From assembly GCA_036269135.1 (NCBI GenBank), contig DATASQ010000027.1, forward strand, positions 1 to 64,000: DNA of 64,000 nucleotides. Direction: 5' to 3'. Positions 27,609 through 35,821 of this stretch are shown here, piece by piece; position 1 is the first letter of the stretch; every line of letters begins with the position of its first letter. The stretch comes from Palsa-343 sp036269135 (lineage in GTDB: Bacteria; Acidobacteriota; Terriglobia; Terriglobales; Acidobacteriaceae). The notes under the pieces are model-generated. The model ran no database searches, was not told the origin of the DNA, and saw nothing but the letters and a program-made list of their open reading frames with translations. The position numbers and the translations under genes are program-made.

Positions 27609-30600
27609 TCAGAACTGAATCCTCCCGGTCACCTGAATGTTGCGGGGTAAGTTCGCCTGATACGTTGGGATGCCGAACGTGTAATCGCCCGGGTTGGTAT
27701 CGGGCGATCCGAACAGGTGCCGGTTGAAAGCGTTCAGGAACTCGAACTTCAATTCGAAACTCAGATTCTCGTGAATCGGTACGGCCTTTAACAGGCTGAA
27801 ATCCTCGTTCGTCCAGGCCGGCATCCGGATGTTCGTCACGCGCGGCGTATCCCCCAGCCGGAACGGCCCCCCATTGCGATATTTCTCCAGGTTCTGATCG
27901 ATGAACGCGGCCGGTGCCGCGCCGCTGCTGTACGCCGGAGCCCCATTATCCACCGCTGCATTGAAGAAGCTGTTGCTGCTCGGGTCGCTCCCCTGGGACG
28001 TGTTGAACGGGTTCAGATGTTTCCATCCGCTGCGATACACCGCGCTCTTGATCGGTGTGCCGGTTTCGTCGTAGCGAATCGCCTGCTCCCAGCCGGGGAT
28101 TCCGCTGGAACAACAGAAAGGCAGAGGCTGGCCGGACTGGTAGCGCTGGACGCCGCCGATCTTCCAACCGCCGGCCAAATAGCTGAGCGGCCCGTGGCTT
28201 GCCCACGACTTTCCCTTGCCGAAGGGCAGTTCGTACAGATAGCTGACGACCAGGGTCTGCGGGACGTCCTGCACACTGATCGCCTTCTCCTGATGCAGAT
28301 TCGCCGGGTTCTGCACCTGGGGCTGACCTGGGTTCGTGTTCGGCAGAGCGCTGTCCGTATCGTTTTCGTTTTTCTGCCACGTATAGGAAGCCTGCAGGCT
28401 AAGTCCATTGTGGTACTGCCGGGTAAGGCTCACGAGCAGCGCATCGTAGCTCGAGTGCCCGGTCGCCTGCAGACAACAGCCGGAATCGATGTAGTCGTAC
28501 TGGGGGAACGGGCGCAGAGCCTGCTGGATCGTGACGCCATCGCCCCAAACATTGAAGTAGGTTGGGAATGGAACCGGTACGCCATAGGTATTGTTCATCA
28601 GACCGGCGCTCAGCTCATCCCCAAGGGCGATGTCCTTGAGCGGCATATTGTTGATGTTCTGGTTGTTGGCCTGGAGGTTCTGACCCTCGCTGCCCACAAA
28701 TCCCACCGACATGATCAGGTCGCTGGCCAGCTGCTGCTGCACCTGCAGATCGAAATCGTAGATAGCGGCCGGACGCCCGGCGCTCTTCTCGATATAAGAA
28801 CCCGGCAAATAGCTCCCGTTATAGAAGCCCGGATCGAGATTGGGCGGCGGATTGAATGCCGGGAAGCCGCTGTCAATCTGGAACGAGGGGTCGAACCCAT
28901 TCTTCGACGGGAACACCGGGTTCGACTTATAGCCGGCGTTCATTGAACCGCCGAAGTCGTCATACTGCAGGGGTCCGTAGAGGATGCCGGCGCCCCCGCG
29001 CAGCACCGTCTTGTTGTTCAGCCACGGCGGTGAATACGCAAACCCGATGCGGGGCGCGATGTCCTTGTAATAAGTATCGGCCCACCTGGTGTTGCAACCG
29101 CTGCAACTCGTCCCAAAGACCAGGGCTCCGGGAACTCCGACTTCGGGATCGATCGCCGTGGGGCTGAAGTCGGACGTGTCGTTGTCCGCTTCGTTGCGGG
29201 GGATATCCACGCTGTAGTTGACCCCAAGGTTGAGCGTCAGATCTCTGCGCACCTTCCAGTCGTCCTGCACGTATCCCGAATAGTACCAGGAGATCCACCG
29301 CGACTGGTGCGCGAAGATGTTCTGGTTCCCATTGCAGGCGTCACCCAGAATCTCGCTGGCCAGGCCGTTCCCGGTCTGCGGCTGGTTCGGATCCACGGCC
29401 GTCTGGGCCGTGCAGAAATTGATCGCCGGCGAGTTCCCGGCCAGTGGCGTGTATTGCTGATACCGATCGTCCGTCCCGAAGGTCAGGCTGTGCTGTCCCG
29501 TCTGCCAGGAGACGCTCTCGACCACCCGCAGACCGTTGTCCACGTTGTCGCCGTTGTTCGCCATGCTCTCCTGGGTGGTGAATCCGTTCGTGACGACCGG
29601 GAAATTCTGAGAAACGGCGTTCCCGATCCCCAGCGTCGAGAACCAGTTCGTGTTCTCCAGGATCGGCACCGCGTAGTTCTTGCTGTTGCTGCGGTTCGAT
29701 CCGACGATCAGATGGTTCAGCAGGGTCGGGGTGATCGAATAATCCCACCCCAGACGCCAGAAGTGCGTGTCGAAGTCCTGTTTCCACGTGTTCGGGTCGA
29801 TCGGATAGGGCAGAATCTGCGGCGTGCCCGTGATCAGGTTGTTGTCGCGCGTGTCATAGGAACTCCAGATCTTTTGCTTCTCGGTCAGGTTCGCGTCGAT
29901 CCGGACCGTGTAGGTCGTATTCGTCAGCGGCGAACTGCTGTTTAGCTGATAGTTGTTGAAAACCTCGCTGTTGGTGGGCGCCGGGAAATAGGACAGCAAC
30001 TTCTTTGCCGCCGCTGACATGGATCCCTGCGGAATCATGTTTCCCGGGAACGCCGTCCGGCACTCGGTGCCGTTCACCACCCGGGTCGTGGTCGGATCGA
30101 ATATCTGTCCCTGATAGATGGGCGTGCCGTCGCAGGGGTTCGTTCCCAGTACGTTGTTCTTGTTCAGGATCGCGGGATTGGAGAAGTTCCCGGCCAGTTC
30201 CTGCGCGGTCGGTACCGTCGCGGTCGACGTGGCGCCGCGATTGTAGTTGATCTGTTCCCAGCTGAAGAAGAACAGCAGCTTGTCGTGGCCGTTGTAGACC
30301 TTCGGGATCCATACGGGACCCCCCAGGGTTCCACCGTAGTCGTTCTTCCGGTCGACGGGCGTTGCGTAGGTAGCGCGGCACGCCGGCGTGTTGTTGCTTC
30401 CCGTGCAGGCCATCGCCTCGTCGCCGCCGTTAAACCAGAGGTTGGCATCGAGCGCCGTGTTCTTAAACAGGTCGTAGGCCAGGCCGTGAAACTTGTTCGT
30501 GCCGCTCTTGGTGACAAAATTCTCAAACCCGCCGGTCGTGCGGTTATATTCGGCTGGGGGCACTGCCTCGGTCACCGTCAGCTGCTGCAGCGCGTCCACC

Positions 30601-31271
30601 GAGGGCGCTTCTTCGTCGAATGACGAACCATTTTCACTCCGCTGCTGGCTCAGGCCATCGATCAGCACTTCCGCCCCGTAATCCTGACCGCCCGCGATCT
30701 TGCTGTAGAAGATTCCGTTGGGACTGTTTGCCGTACCCGGCCCTGTGTTGCCCGGCAGCAGAAAGATGAATGCCTCCGGCGAGCGCAACGCGCCGACGCC
30801 GCCCAGCGCCAGCGGCAAATTGAGATACTCCTGGTCGCTCACCGACCCGGTAACGTCGGAGCTTTCAGTCTGCAGCGTGGGCGCGCTGGCATTTACGGTC
30901 ACGCTCTGGGTGGCCGTTCCCACCTGCATGGTCACGTCCAGCGCCGTGGTGATCTGGAGATTCACAGTGACGCCGGTCAGCGTCTTGGCCTGGAATCCCG
31001 GCGCGGTCACCGTCACGTCATAAGCGCCGATCGGCAGTTCGGGAAAACGGTACGATCCCGCTGAGGTCGACTGCGTCTGCAATGACGTGCCCGTCTGGTC
31101 GTTTGTCGCCTGGACCCTGGCGTCCGCAATCGCCGCGCCCGTTGTGTCGGTCACGGTGCCGGCCATGCTGCCATAGACGGTCTGAGCCGACAAAGGAGCA
31201 CCCGCCAGCAGCCCGGATCCTGCCAGCACAGCTGAAAACACATACACGGCCGCCCTGGAAATCGACCTCAT
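27609..31271 (-). CDS. TonB-dependent receptor with carboxypeptidase-regulatory-like domain (locus A)
   Basis: 1220 residues. The ATG at 31271 has a GGAGG site. Signal peptide to about 'GAPLSAQ', then an Ig-like carboxypeptidase-regulatory domain (~30-115: 'GSMAGTVTDTTGAAIADARV', 'SYRFPELPIGAYDVTVTAPG'). A plug-like domain ('AEVLIDGLSQQRSENG', 'VPPAEYNRTTGGFENFVTKS') leads to a long beta-barrel ending 'NLPRNIQVTGRIQF' with terminal Phe. This is the Oar-like type common in acidobacteria; it is thought to import large oligomers with TonB-ExbBD energy. It heads the receptor-TPR-GH51-glutaminase run, and a LacI/cre-type operator-like palindrome lies 156-169 bp upstream of the start. Confidence 0.93.
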   Translation of the reverse strand: MRSISRAAVYVFSAVLAGSGLLAGAPLSAQTVYGSMAGTVTDTTGAAIADARVQATNDQTGTSLQTQSTSAGSYRFPELPIGAYDVTVTAPGFQAKTLTGVTVNLQITTALDVTMQVGTATQSVTVNASAPTLQTESSDVTGSVSDQEYLNLPLALGGVGALRSPEAFIFLLPGNTGPGTANSPNGIFYSKIAGGQDYGAEVLIDGLSQQRSENGSSFDEEAPSVDALQQLTVTEAVPPAEYNRTTGGFENFVTKSGTNKFHGLAYDLFKNTALDANLWFNGGDEAMACTGSNNTPACRATYATPVDRKNDYGGTLGGPVWIPKVYNGHDKLLFFFSWEQINYNRGATSTATVPTAQELAGNFSNPAILNKNNVLGTNPCDGTPIYQGQIFDPTTTRVVNGTECRTAFPGNMIPQGSMSAAAKKLLSYFPAPTNSEVFNNYQLNSSSPLTNTTYTVRIDANLTEKQKIWSSYDTRDNNLITGTPQILPYPIDPNTWKQDFDTHFWRLGWDYSITPTLLNHLIVGSNRSNSKNYAVPILENTNWFSTLGIGNAVSQNFPVVTNGFTTQESMANNGDNVDNGLRVVESVSWQTGQHSLTFGTDDRYQQYTPLAGNSPAINFCTAQTAVDPNQPQTGNGLASEILGDACNGNQNIFAHQSRWISWYYSGYVQDDWKVRRDLTLNLGVNYSVDIPRNEADNDTSDFSPTAIDPEVGVPGALVFGTSCSGCNTRWADTYYKDIAPRIGFAYSPPWLNNKTVLRGGAGILYGPLQYDDFGGSMNAGYKSNPVFPSKNGFDPSFQIDSGFPAFNPPPNLDPGFYNGSYLPGSYIEKSAGRPAAIYDFDLQVQQQLASDLIMSVGFVGSEGQNLQANNQNINNMPLKDIALGDELSAGLMNNTYGVPVPFPTYFNVWGDGVTIQQALRPFPQYDYIDSGCCLQATGHSSYDALLVSLTRQYHNGLSLQASYTWQKNENDTDSALPNTNPGQPQVQNPANLHQEKAISVQDVPQTLVVSYLYELPFGKGKSWASHGPLSYLAGGWKIGGVQRYQSGQPLPFCCSSGIPGWEQAIRYDETGTPIKSAVYRSGWKHLNPFNTSQGSDPSSNSFFNAAVDNGAPAYSSGAAPAAFIDQNLEKYRNGGPFRLGDTPRVTNIRMPAWTNEDFSLLKAVPIHENLSFELKFEFLNAFNRHLFGSPDTNPGDYTFGIPTYQANLPRNIQVTGRIQF

Positions 31272-31720
31272 GATGCCTCCGTGAAAAAATCAATCAACGA
31301 CCGTTGCTGATGCCCGCTGGCACAACACCCTTCTTTACGGTCTTAAGAAAGAGGGCGGGTTAGTTTGCCTGATGGATGAGAAAAGCGACGCTCCGGTTAG
31401 CCGTGACTGGCGCAGCGTATTCAAAATGTAAACGGTACCAACACAAGACCTGATAAGCCGCCAACAACGCCTCAACTCCTGCCCTTCCGGGGAAACGGGG
31501 AACATGGCCAGAGCTGCTTCTCCTGGCTCGACTTCTTCAGTCGGAGAGAAGGCTACAACGTTTTGACGGCTCTGGCCTGGGCACATCTACCCATTGACAA
31601 CCCTGTGCAGCATCCGGCAAAATTCCCTCGCTTTGCGGTGTGTCGCTCGGTTAGCGTCCGCGGTGCGACGCCGCCTGAGGCTCGTTCCTTTCGCTCCCGC
31701 TGAGAGAACCTGCCGGAGAG
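31272..31720. other. 449-bp regulatory spacer upstream of locus A TonB receptor
   Basis: This spacer separates the response-regulator stop from the receptor start, both minus strand. It contains a small inverted repeat CAACG-AC-CGTTG (31295-31306) in the leader and a LacI/cre-like palindrome (31427-31440). No coding region was supported. A dedicated receptor promoter here would separate the receptor operon from the two-component genes. Confidence 0.6.
31427..31440. promoter_or_regulatory. LacI/cre-type operator-like palindrome
   Basis: TGTAAACGGTACCA fits the TGWAANCGNTNWCA operator pattern of LacI/CcpA-family regulators with one mismatch and is centred on CG. It lies 156-169 bp before the receptor start codon. 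No LacI regulator with a DNA-binding domain is encoded in the window; the related ligand-binding protein at 34400-35488 lacks one. The assignment is by pattern only. Confidence 0.4.
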
Positions 31721-32407
31721 CTACAGGTCTTCGAGGCGCACAATGCCGCGCGACAGGCAGAAGCTCACCGCTTCGGTCCGGTCAGCCACCTCGAGCTTGG
31801 CCAGCAGGTGGTTCACGTGGTTCTTCACCGTGCTCTCGGAAATGTGAAAGACGCTGGCGATCTCGCGATTCGTCAGCCCGCGGGCCAGCAGCCGCAGCAC
31901 CTCCAGCTCGCGCGCTGTCAGCGGCTGGTGTCCCACCCCTTCCGCCAACTGCCGCTCCAGTCCCGGGGAGATCCACCGCTTTCCCGAACGCACCGCCTGA
32001 ATTGCCTGCATGAGCAGGCTGCCGTCCAGATCCTTCAGGATGTAGCCCAGCGCTCCCGCCTGCAGGACCTGAAGAATCTCCTCTTCCGTCTGATAGCTGG
32101 TCACCACCAGCACTCGCGCCTCGGGAAACTCGCCTCGGATCGCGCGCACCGCTTCAATCCCTCCTTTGTGCGGCATGCGCAAATCCACCAGCAGAAGATC
32201 GGGGCGCAGCTTCCGGTACAGCTCAATGGTTTCGGTGCTGTTCGCGGCTTCCCCCACAACGTGAAAGCCCATCTCCGCTTCCAGCAGGCTGCGCATACCG
32301 ATGCGGTATACCAGATGATCGTCGGCCACCAGGATGCGCAACCGCTCCGATGCGGCGGGGCTCAGAGGGAAAGAGACGCGGGGGAAAGCGATGGGGGATT
32401 CGCTCAT
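31721..32407 (-). CDS. NarL/LuxR-family response regulator
   Basis: 228 residues from the ATG at 32407, which overlaps the kinase stop codon (ATGA, 32404-32407). The receiver domain shows the acidic pair in 'ILVADDHLVYRIGMRSLL', phosphoacceptor Asp75 in 'LLLVDLRMPHKGG' and the conserved 'KD' Lys in 'GYILKDLDG'. The C-terminal LuxR helix-turn-helix reads 'LTARELEVLRLLARGLTN' and 'ISESTVKNHVNHLLAKL'. It is translationally coupled to the kinase and lies just upstream of the receptor operon, its most likely target. Confidence 0.95.
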   Translation of the reverse strand: MSESPIAFPRVSFPLSPAASERLRILVADDHLVYRIGMRSLLEAEMGFHVVGEAANSTETIELYRKLRPDLLLVDLRMPHKGGIEAVRAIRGEFPEARVLVVTSYQTEEEILQVLQAGALGYILKDLDGSLLMQAIQAVRSGKRWISPGLERQLAEGVGHQPLTARELEVLRLLARGLTNREIASVFHISESTVKNHVNHLLAKLEVADRTEAVSFCLSRGIVRLEDL

Positions 32408-33822
32408 AGCGTCACCATAACCCGAATCAGGGTTCCGCGCGTGTCGGACTCCAGATCGAAGCGGGAATGGATCGATGCCGCCCGCTCGCGCATCCCCGTC
32501 AGCCCAAAACTCCCCTGATCCGGGCCCGGAATCCCGGCTGGGTCGAAGCCCCGTCCGTTGTCTTCCACTTCGAGGAGCAGCAGCCGCGGCCGATAGGCCA
32601 CCCGCACCAGGATGCGGCTGGCCTGCGCATGCCGCACCGCGTTTGCCAGGGCCTCCTGCACGATCCGGAAGCACTGGTTCAGCAGGTCGTACGACAGCGA
32701 GACCGGGGCACCATCGATCTGCTGTTCGATCGCCGGCCCCCCTGCCGACTTCATCTGCGCAATGCAGCGCGCGATCAGCGCATCCAGCCGGTCGTTACGC
32801 GCTGCCGATCGCAGAATCTCAATGGACAAGTGCGACTCGTTCCGGCTGTGCCGTACCAGATGCAGCGCCTCTTCCAGATACGAACGCGCGCGCTCCGGAT
32901 CGCGCTCCAGCATCTGTTCCGCCGCCTGCAGCTGCAGCGTGATTCCCGCAAACCCCTGCGCCAGCGTGTCGTGGATATCGCGCGAGATGTTGGCTCGTTC
33001 CTCGGCCACCGCCCGGTAGCGCGCGTGCCGGCTTCGCGCATCGATCTGAAAAACGATCAGCGCCACAATTGCCGCCAGACCCGCCAGCAGCAGCATGTGC
33101 TCCCGCGTCCACCACGACGGACCTTCCACCAGCTCGATGTCGTCGGGGGAGCGCAGGTGCAGCGTAAACGAGTCGCCGAACTCGCCCGTGAGTCCGTTGC
33201 TCACGAACAGCACCCCGGTTACGCGGATGGTTGACCCCGCCTGCAGCAGCCGGGGCGGCAAATCCTCCGCGGCGCCATCCCCGGGCAGCACCGCCGAGAA
33301 GTTCTGGTGACCGCCGGTCAGGTGCAGGCGCACGCCCGTCAGCCCGGCCGGTTCGGCGCTCCGCAGCTTGGCATCGGTCTGCACCAGAAATAACTCGTTC
33401 TCTCCCTCGGCCGCCTCGTCCGGCGTAATCGCCAGGGGCAGCGGCATCGACCCGTTCCACAGCCTGCGCAGCCGGCCATTTTCAATTCGCGGATGCTGCG
33501 TCAGCGTCATATCGCCCGTCACTTCGACTTCGTCACCCAGCGTGGTGGGTGTGGGGGTGGACGGCAAAACCTGGGTGGACGCGCTCCGGTCTTCGATGAC
33601 CAGCCCATCGTGATTCAGAATCACGATGCCTCGCACCACCACCGGCACCGGGGCCTTGGTCGAACGGGCTTTCTGGATGGCCGCTTCAATCGACTGCAGG
33701 TTGGGCGTGTCCTCGTCCTGCGCGCAGGCAGCCACACCCGTCAGCAGGATCGCCGCACCCAAAAGGGCGGCCCCGCGACTCCGCCACCTCGTCCGCCTCT
33801 CTCCTCGTCGACTCCGTTCCAT
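32404..33822 (-). CDS. Sensor histidine kinase (HisKA_3) with periplasmic OB-like domain
   Basis: 472 residues from the ATG at 33822, just before a signal/anchor helix ('GAALLGAAILLTGVAACAQ'). The periplasmic part (~35-240) is beta-rich and contains 'VVRGIVILNHDGLVIEDRS' and 'GDEVEVTGDMTLTQHPRIEN', resembling OB-fold repeats. A transmembrane helix spans ~243-260. The HisKA_3 H-box has His284 in 'ANISRDIHDTLAQGF'. ATPase motifs include the N-box 'QEALANAVRHAQ' and G1 box 'VEDNGRGFDP'. It phosphorylates the coupled response regulator. The next gene upstream on the same strand is a sugar-binding-like lipoprotein, which could present ligand to the sensor domain. Confidence 0.92.
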   Translation of the reverse strand: MERSRRGERRTRWRSRGAALLGAAILLTGVAACAQDEDTPNLQSIEAAIQKARSTKAPVPVVVRGIVILNHDGLVIEDRSASTQVLPSTPTPTTLGDEVEVTGDMTLTQHPRIENGRLRRLWNGSMPLPLAITPDEAAEGENELFLVQTDAKLRSAEPAGLTGVRLHLTGGHQNFSAVLPGDGAAEDLPPRLLQAGSTIRVTGVLFVSNGLTGEFGDSFTLHLRSPDDIELVEGPSWWTREHMLLLAGLAAIVALIVFQIDARSRHARYRAVAEERANISRDIHDTLAQGFAGITLQLQAAEQMLERDPERARSYLEEALHLVRHSRNESHLSIEILRSAARNDRLDALIARCIAQMKSAGGPAIEQQIDGAPVSLSYDLLNQCFRIVQEALANAVRHAQASRILVRVAYRPRLLLLEVEDNGRGFDPAGIPGPDQGSFGLTGMRERAASIHSRFDLESDTRGTLIRVMVTL

Positions 33823-33849
33823 CCTCGGTGCATCCCCCGGAGCCAACAC

Positions 33850-33857
33850 TTTATACT
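33850..33857. promoter_or_regulatory. Candidate two-way -10 element in the 48-bp divergent spacer
   Basis: TTTATACT reads as TATACT on the plus strand (33852-33857) and TATAAA on the minus strand (33850-33855). The spacer between the kinase start (33822) and the DUF1080-like start (33871) is only 48 bp, so one symmetric -10 box could serve both directions. The plus transcript would have a very short leader. No clear -35 box was seen. Confidence 0.35.
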
Positions 33858-33870
33858 TGGCGGGCGAATC

Positions 33871-34503
33871 ATGGCCAATCTCCGCCGCACCAGCTTTCTG
33901 GCCGTTGCCGCCCTGTTGCTCGCCGGCATCGCGGGGTATCGCCTTCTCGCGGTGCATGCCAACGACGACCCGCTGCAGCACAAGGGTTGGAAGCCCATCA
34001 GCGGCAACTGGACCTTCCACGACAGGATTATCTCCAACGCCCACTACGGCCGCGGCGACATGCTCATCATCGAGCATCCCGAAGGCAGCGATTCCCGCAT
34101 CTCTGCCGACGTGCGTTTCGATCTCCTCTTTGAGGACACTCACTATGGCGATGCCGGCCTCATCCTCCGCGCCACCGATCCTCAGCCCGGCGTCGATTCC
34201 TACAAGGGCTATTACGCCGGCCTGCGCCCGGACAGTCAGACGCTCGTCCTCGGCCGCGCCTCCTACGACTGGCACCTGCTGCAGGAAACGAAACTCGCCA
34301 CCCCGGTCGGCTCCGGCACCTGGTATCACCTTGAGCTGGCGGCCCACGGCTGTGACCTCGAAGCCGACGCCCGTCCCCCTGGCGGACAGCCCGCCACCGT
34401 CATCCGCTACACCGATCCGCATTGCCTGGTCGCCGGCGTCGGCGGCCTGCGCTCCTTCTATGCCGATGCCTCGTGGCGCGACGTCCGCGTGGACCGCTAC
34501 TGA
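33871..34503 (+). CDS. DUF1080-like (3-keto-disaccharide hydrolase fold) membrane-anchored protein
   Basis: 210 residues from the ATG at 33871; a single N-terminal hydrophobic helix ('FLAVAALLLAGIAGYRLLA') serves as signal or anchor. The rest is a concanavalin-like beta-sandwich: 'HKGWKPISGNWTFHDRIISN', 'ISADVRFDLLFEDTHYGDAG', 'YKGYYAGLRPDSQTL' and 'TWYHLELAAHGCDLEAD'. This resembles DUF1080/LamG-type domains found in putative 3-keto-glycoside hydrolases and binding modules. It is the only plus-strand gene inside locus A. Its last 104 bp overlap, tail to tail, the end of the substrate-binding protein gene. Confidence 0.65.
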   Translation: MANLRRTSFLAVAALLLAGIAGYRLLAVHANDDPLQHKGWKPISGNWTFHDRIISNAHYGRGDMLIIEHPEGSDSRISADVRFDLLFEDTHYGDAGLILRATDPQPGVDSYKGYYAGLRPDSQTLVLGRASYDWHLLQETKLATPVGSGTWYHLELAAHGCDLEADARPPGGQPATVIRYTDPHCLVAGVGGLRSFYADASWRDVRVDRY

Positions 34504-35488
34504 TGCCCGACCGCCTGGGATAGCCCCTCCCCTGCAGCAGCATGGCGACGATCGGATTCCGCTCCATCGTCTCCCGGCTGATGATCTGCACCGGCAGCTG
34601 CGCGGAATATCCGCTCGCCGATCTCCCCGAGAGCGCCACCCGCATCGCCTGCATCGCCCGCCGCCCCAGCTCACGCGGATCGCTGATCACCAGCGCGTCA
34701 ACCCCGCCGTCGTGCAGGGCGCGCAGCTCATCGGTCTCCTCCGACACCCCGATCAGCGCCGGCCGCTTCTGCCTGCCTGACTCGAATGCCGCTGCCGCCG
34801 CGTGCGTCGAGAACTCGGCCGTCATAAAAATACCGCCGATTCTCGGATGCTCGGCCAGCAGATCCAGCGTCGCCTGGCGCGCGCGCGCCCAGTCCGACAG
34901 CCCGTACTTCACGCCCACCAGCTTGAGCTGCGGGGTCCGCGCAATCTCGTCGGCAAAGCCTTCTTCGATGCGTGAGCTGCCCTCGACCGTGGGACTCACG
35001 CCAATCACTCCCACCTCGCCGTGTCCGCCCAGCAGGGTGAGGAAACGCCGCGCCGCCAGACGCCCCGCCTCCTCCTCATCCCATCCGATGAAGGCCGCAT
35101 AGTCGCTCGCCGGCAGAGCAATCGGCGTCCCCACGACGACGACCGGAATGTGCGCGAGCTCCGCCCTGCGCAGCACCGACGCCAGCACCATCTGGTGTGA
35201 CGGCGAAACGATGATTCCCTGCACATGCTGGGCGATCGCATTCTCCACCAGCTGCGCCTGCTCCGTGTAATCGGTCACCGCCTGCGGCGCCGCGGTCTGC
35301 ACCCGGATCCCCGCCGCTGTCGCGTCTTTCCGGATTTCGTTGGAGAAGACCTCCCAGTAGTGCAGTCCCCCCGTCGGCATAATCACTTCAATCGTCGCCG
35401 GCTGCCGATGGCAACCCACTCCCGCCGCCAGCAGAAGGGTGGCGCAGCCCACCAGCCAGGACCGGATTGACCCTCGCCATCCCCTCAT
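34400..35488 (-). CDS. Periplasmic sugar-binding-like lipoprotein (LacI/RbsB fold, no DNA-binding domain)
   Basis: 362 residues from the ATG at 35488. Signal with lipobox 'LLAAGVGCHRQ' (Cys ~24), so a lipidated periplasmic protein. The fold is type 1 periplasmic-binding: 'IEVIMPTGGLHYWEVFSNEI', 'QGIIVSPSHQMVLASVL', 'IPVVVVGTPIALPASDYAAF', 'GVIGVSPTVEGSSRIEEGF', 'IGGIFMTAEFSTHAAAAA' and 'DALVISDPRELGRRAMQAM'. No permease or ATPase genes follow, so transport is unlikely; signalling to the kinase encoded downstream is a better guess. The Arg-rich last ~35 residues overlap the opposite-strand DUF1080-like gene and look unlike the family. Confidence 0.8.
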   Translation of the reverse strand: MRGWRGSIRSWLVGCATLLLAAGVGCHRQPATIEVIMPTGGLHYWEVFSNEIRKDATAAGIRVQTAAPQAVTDYTEQAQLVENAIAQHVQGIIVSPSHQMVLASVLRRAELAHIPVVVVGTPIALPASDYAAFIGWDEEEAGRLAARRFLTLLGGHGEVGVIGVSPTVEGSSRIEEGFADEIARTPQLKLVGVKYGLSDWARARQATLDLLAEHPRIGGIFMTAEFSTHAAAAAFESGRQKRPALIGVSEETDELRALHDGGVDALVISDPRELGRRAMQAMRVALSGRSASGYSAQLPVQIISRETMERNPIVAMLLQGRGYPRRSGISSGPRGRRATRHRHRRSAGRRRRRPGNADRCSG

Positions 35489-35529
35489 GGCTCTTTCCCG
35501 TTTGTCCCTGTCGGCTCGTCCACGCACAC

Positions 35530-35813
35530 CTACCGGCCTCCATGGACATCGTTCAGTGTTTGCCGGATCCCGCTCGGCCATCGGATCTCCACCGTCTTCA
35601 CTGTTGTCTCCGGCCCCAGTCCGCATTGTGCGCGGACATCGCTCGCCGATAAATAGCTGGACGAGGTCGTTACCGTCGCCCACTGCGAACCTTTCGTGGT
35701 ATCGATCCGGATCACGGCGCCTATTCCGTCCCGATTCGACTCGTGGCCGACCAGTTTAAACCCGATCCAGTGATTTGCCGTCTGCGTGCGGTTGATCAGG
35801 ATGTGCCGCAGAC
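35530..35813 (-). pseudogene. Orphan ASPIC/UnbV domain, remnant of a second CRTAC1-type gene
   Basis: The minus-strand frame starting near 35813 encodes a typical ASPIC/UnbV tail: 'HILINRTQTANHWIGFKL', 'VGHESNRDGIGAVIRIDTT', 'SSSYLSASDVRAQCGLG' and 'VEIRWPSGIRQTLNDV', ending at the TAG at 35530-35532. It has no start codon with a suitable leader and no FG-GAP repeats before it. It begins within about 10 bp of the stop codon of the intact CRTAC1 gene, in another frame. The upstream gene has its own complete ASPIC domain, so this is a leftover second copy. Confidence 0.7.
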
Positions 35814-35821
35814 CCTCACAT

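Noticed and set aside
34400..35488. LacI-family DNA-binding repressor
   Set aside because: The protein starts with a lipoprotein signal and has no helix-turn-helix; only the ligand-binding fold is shared.
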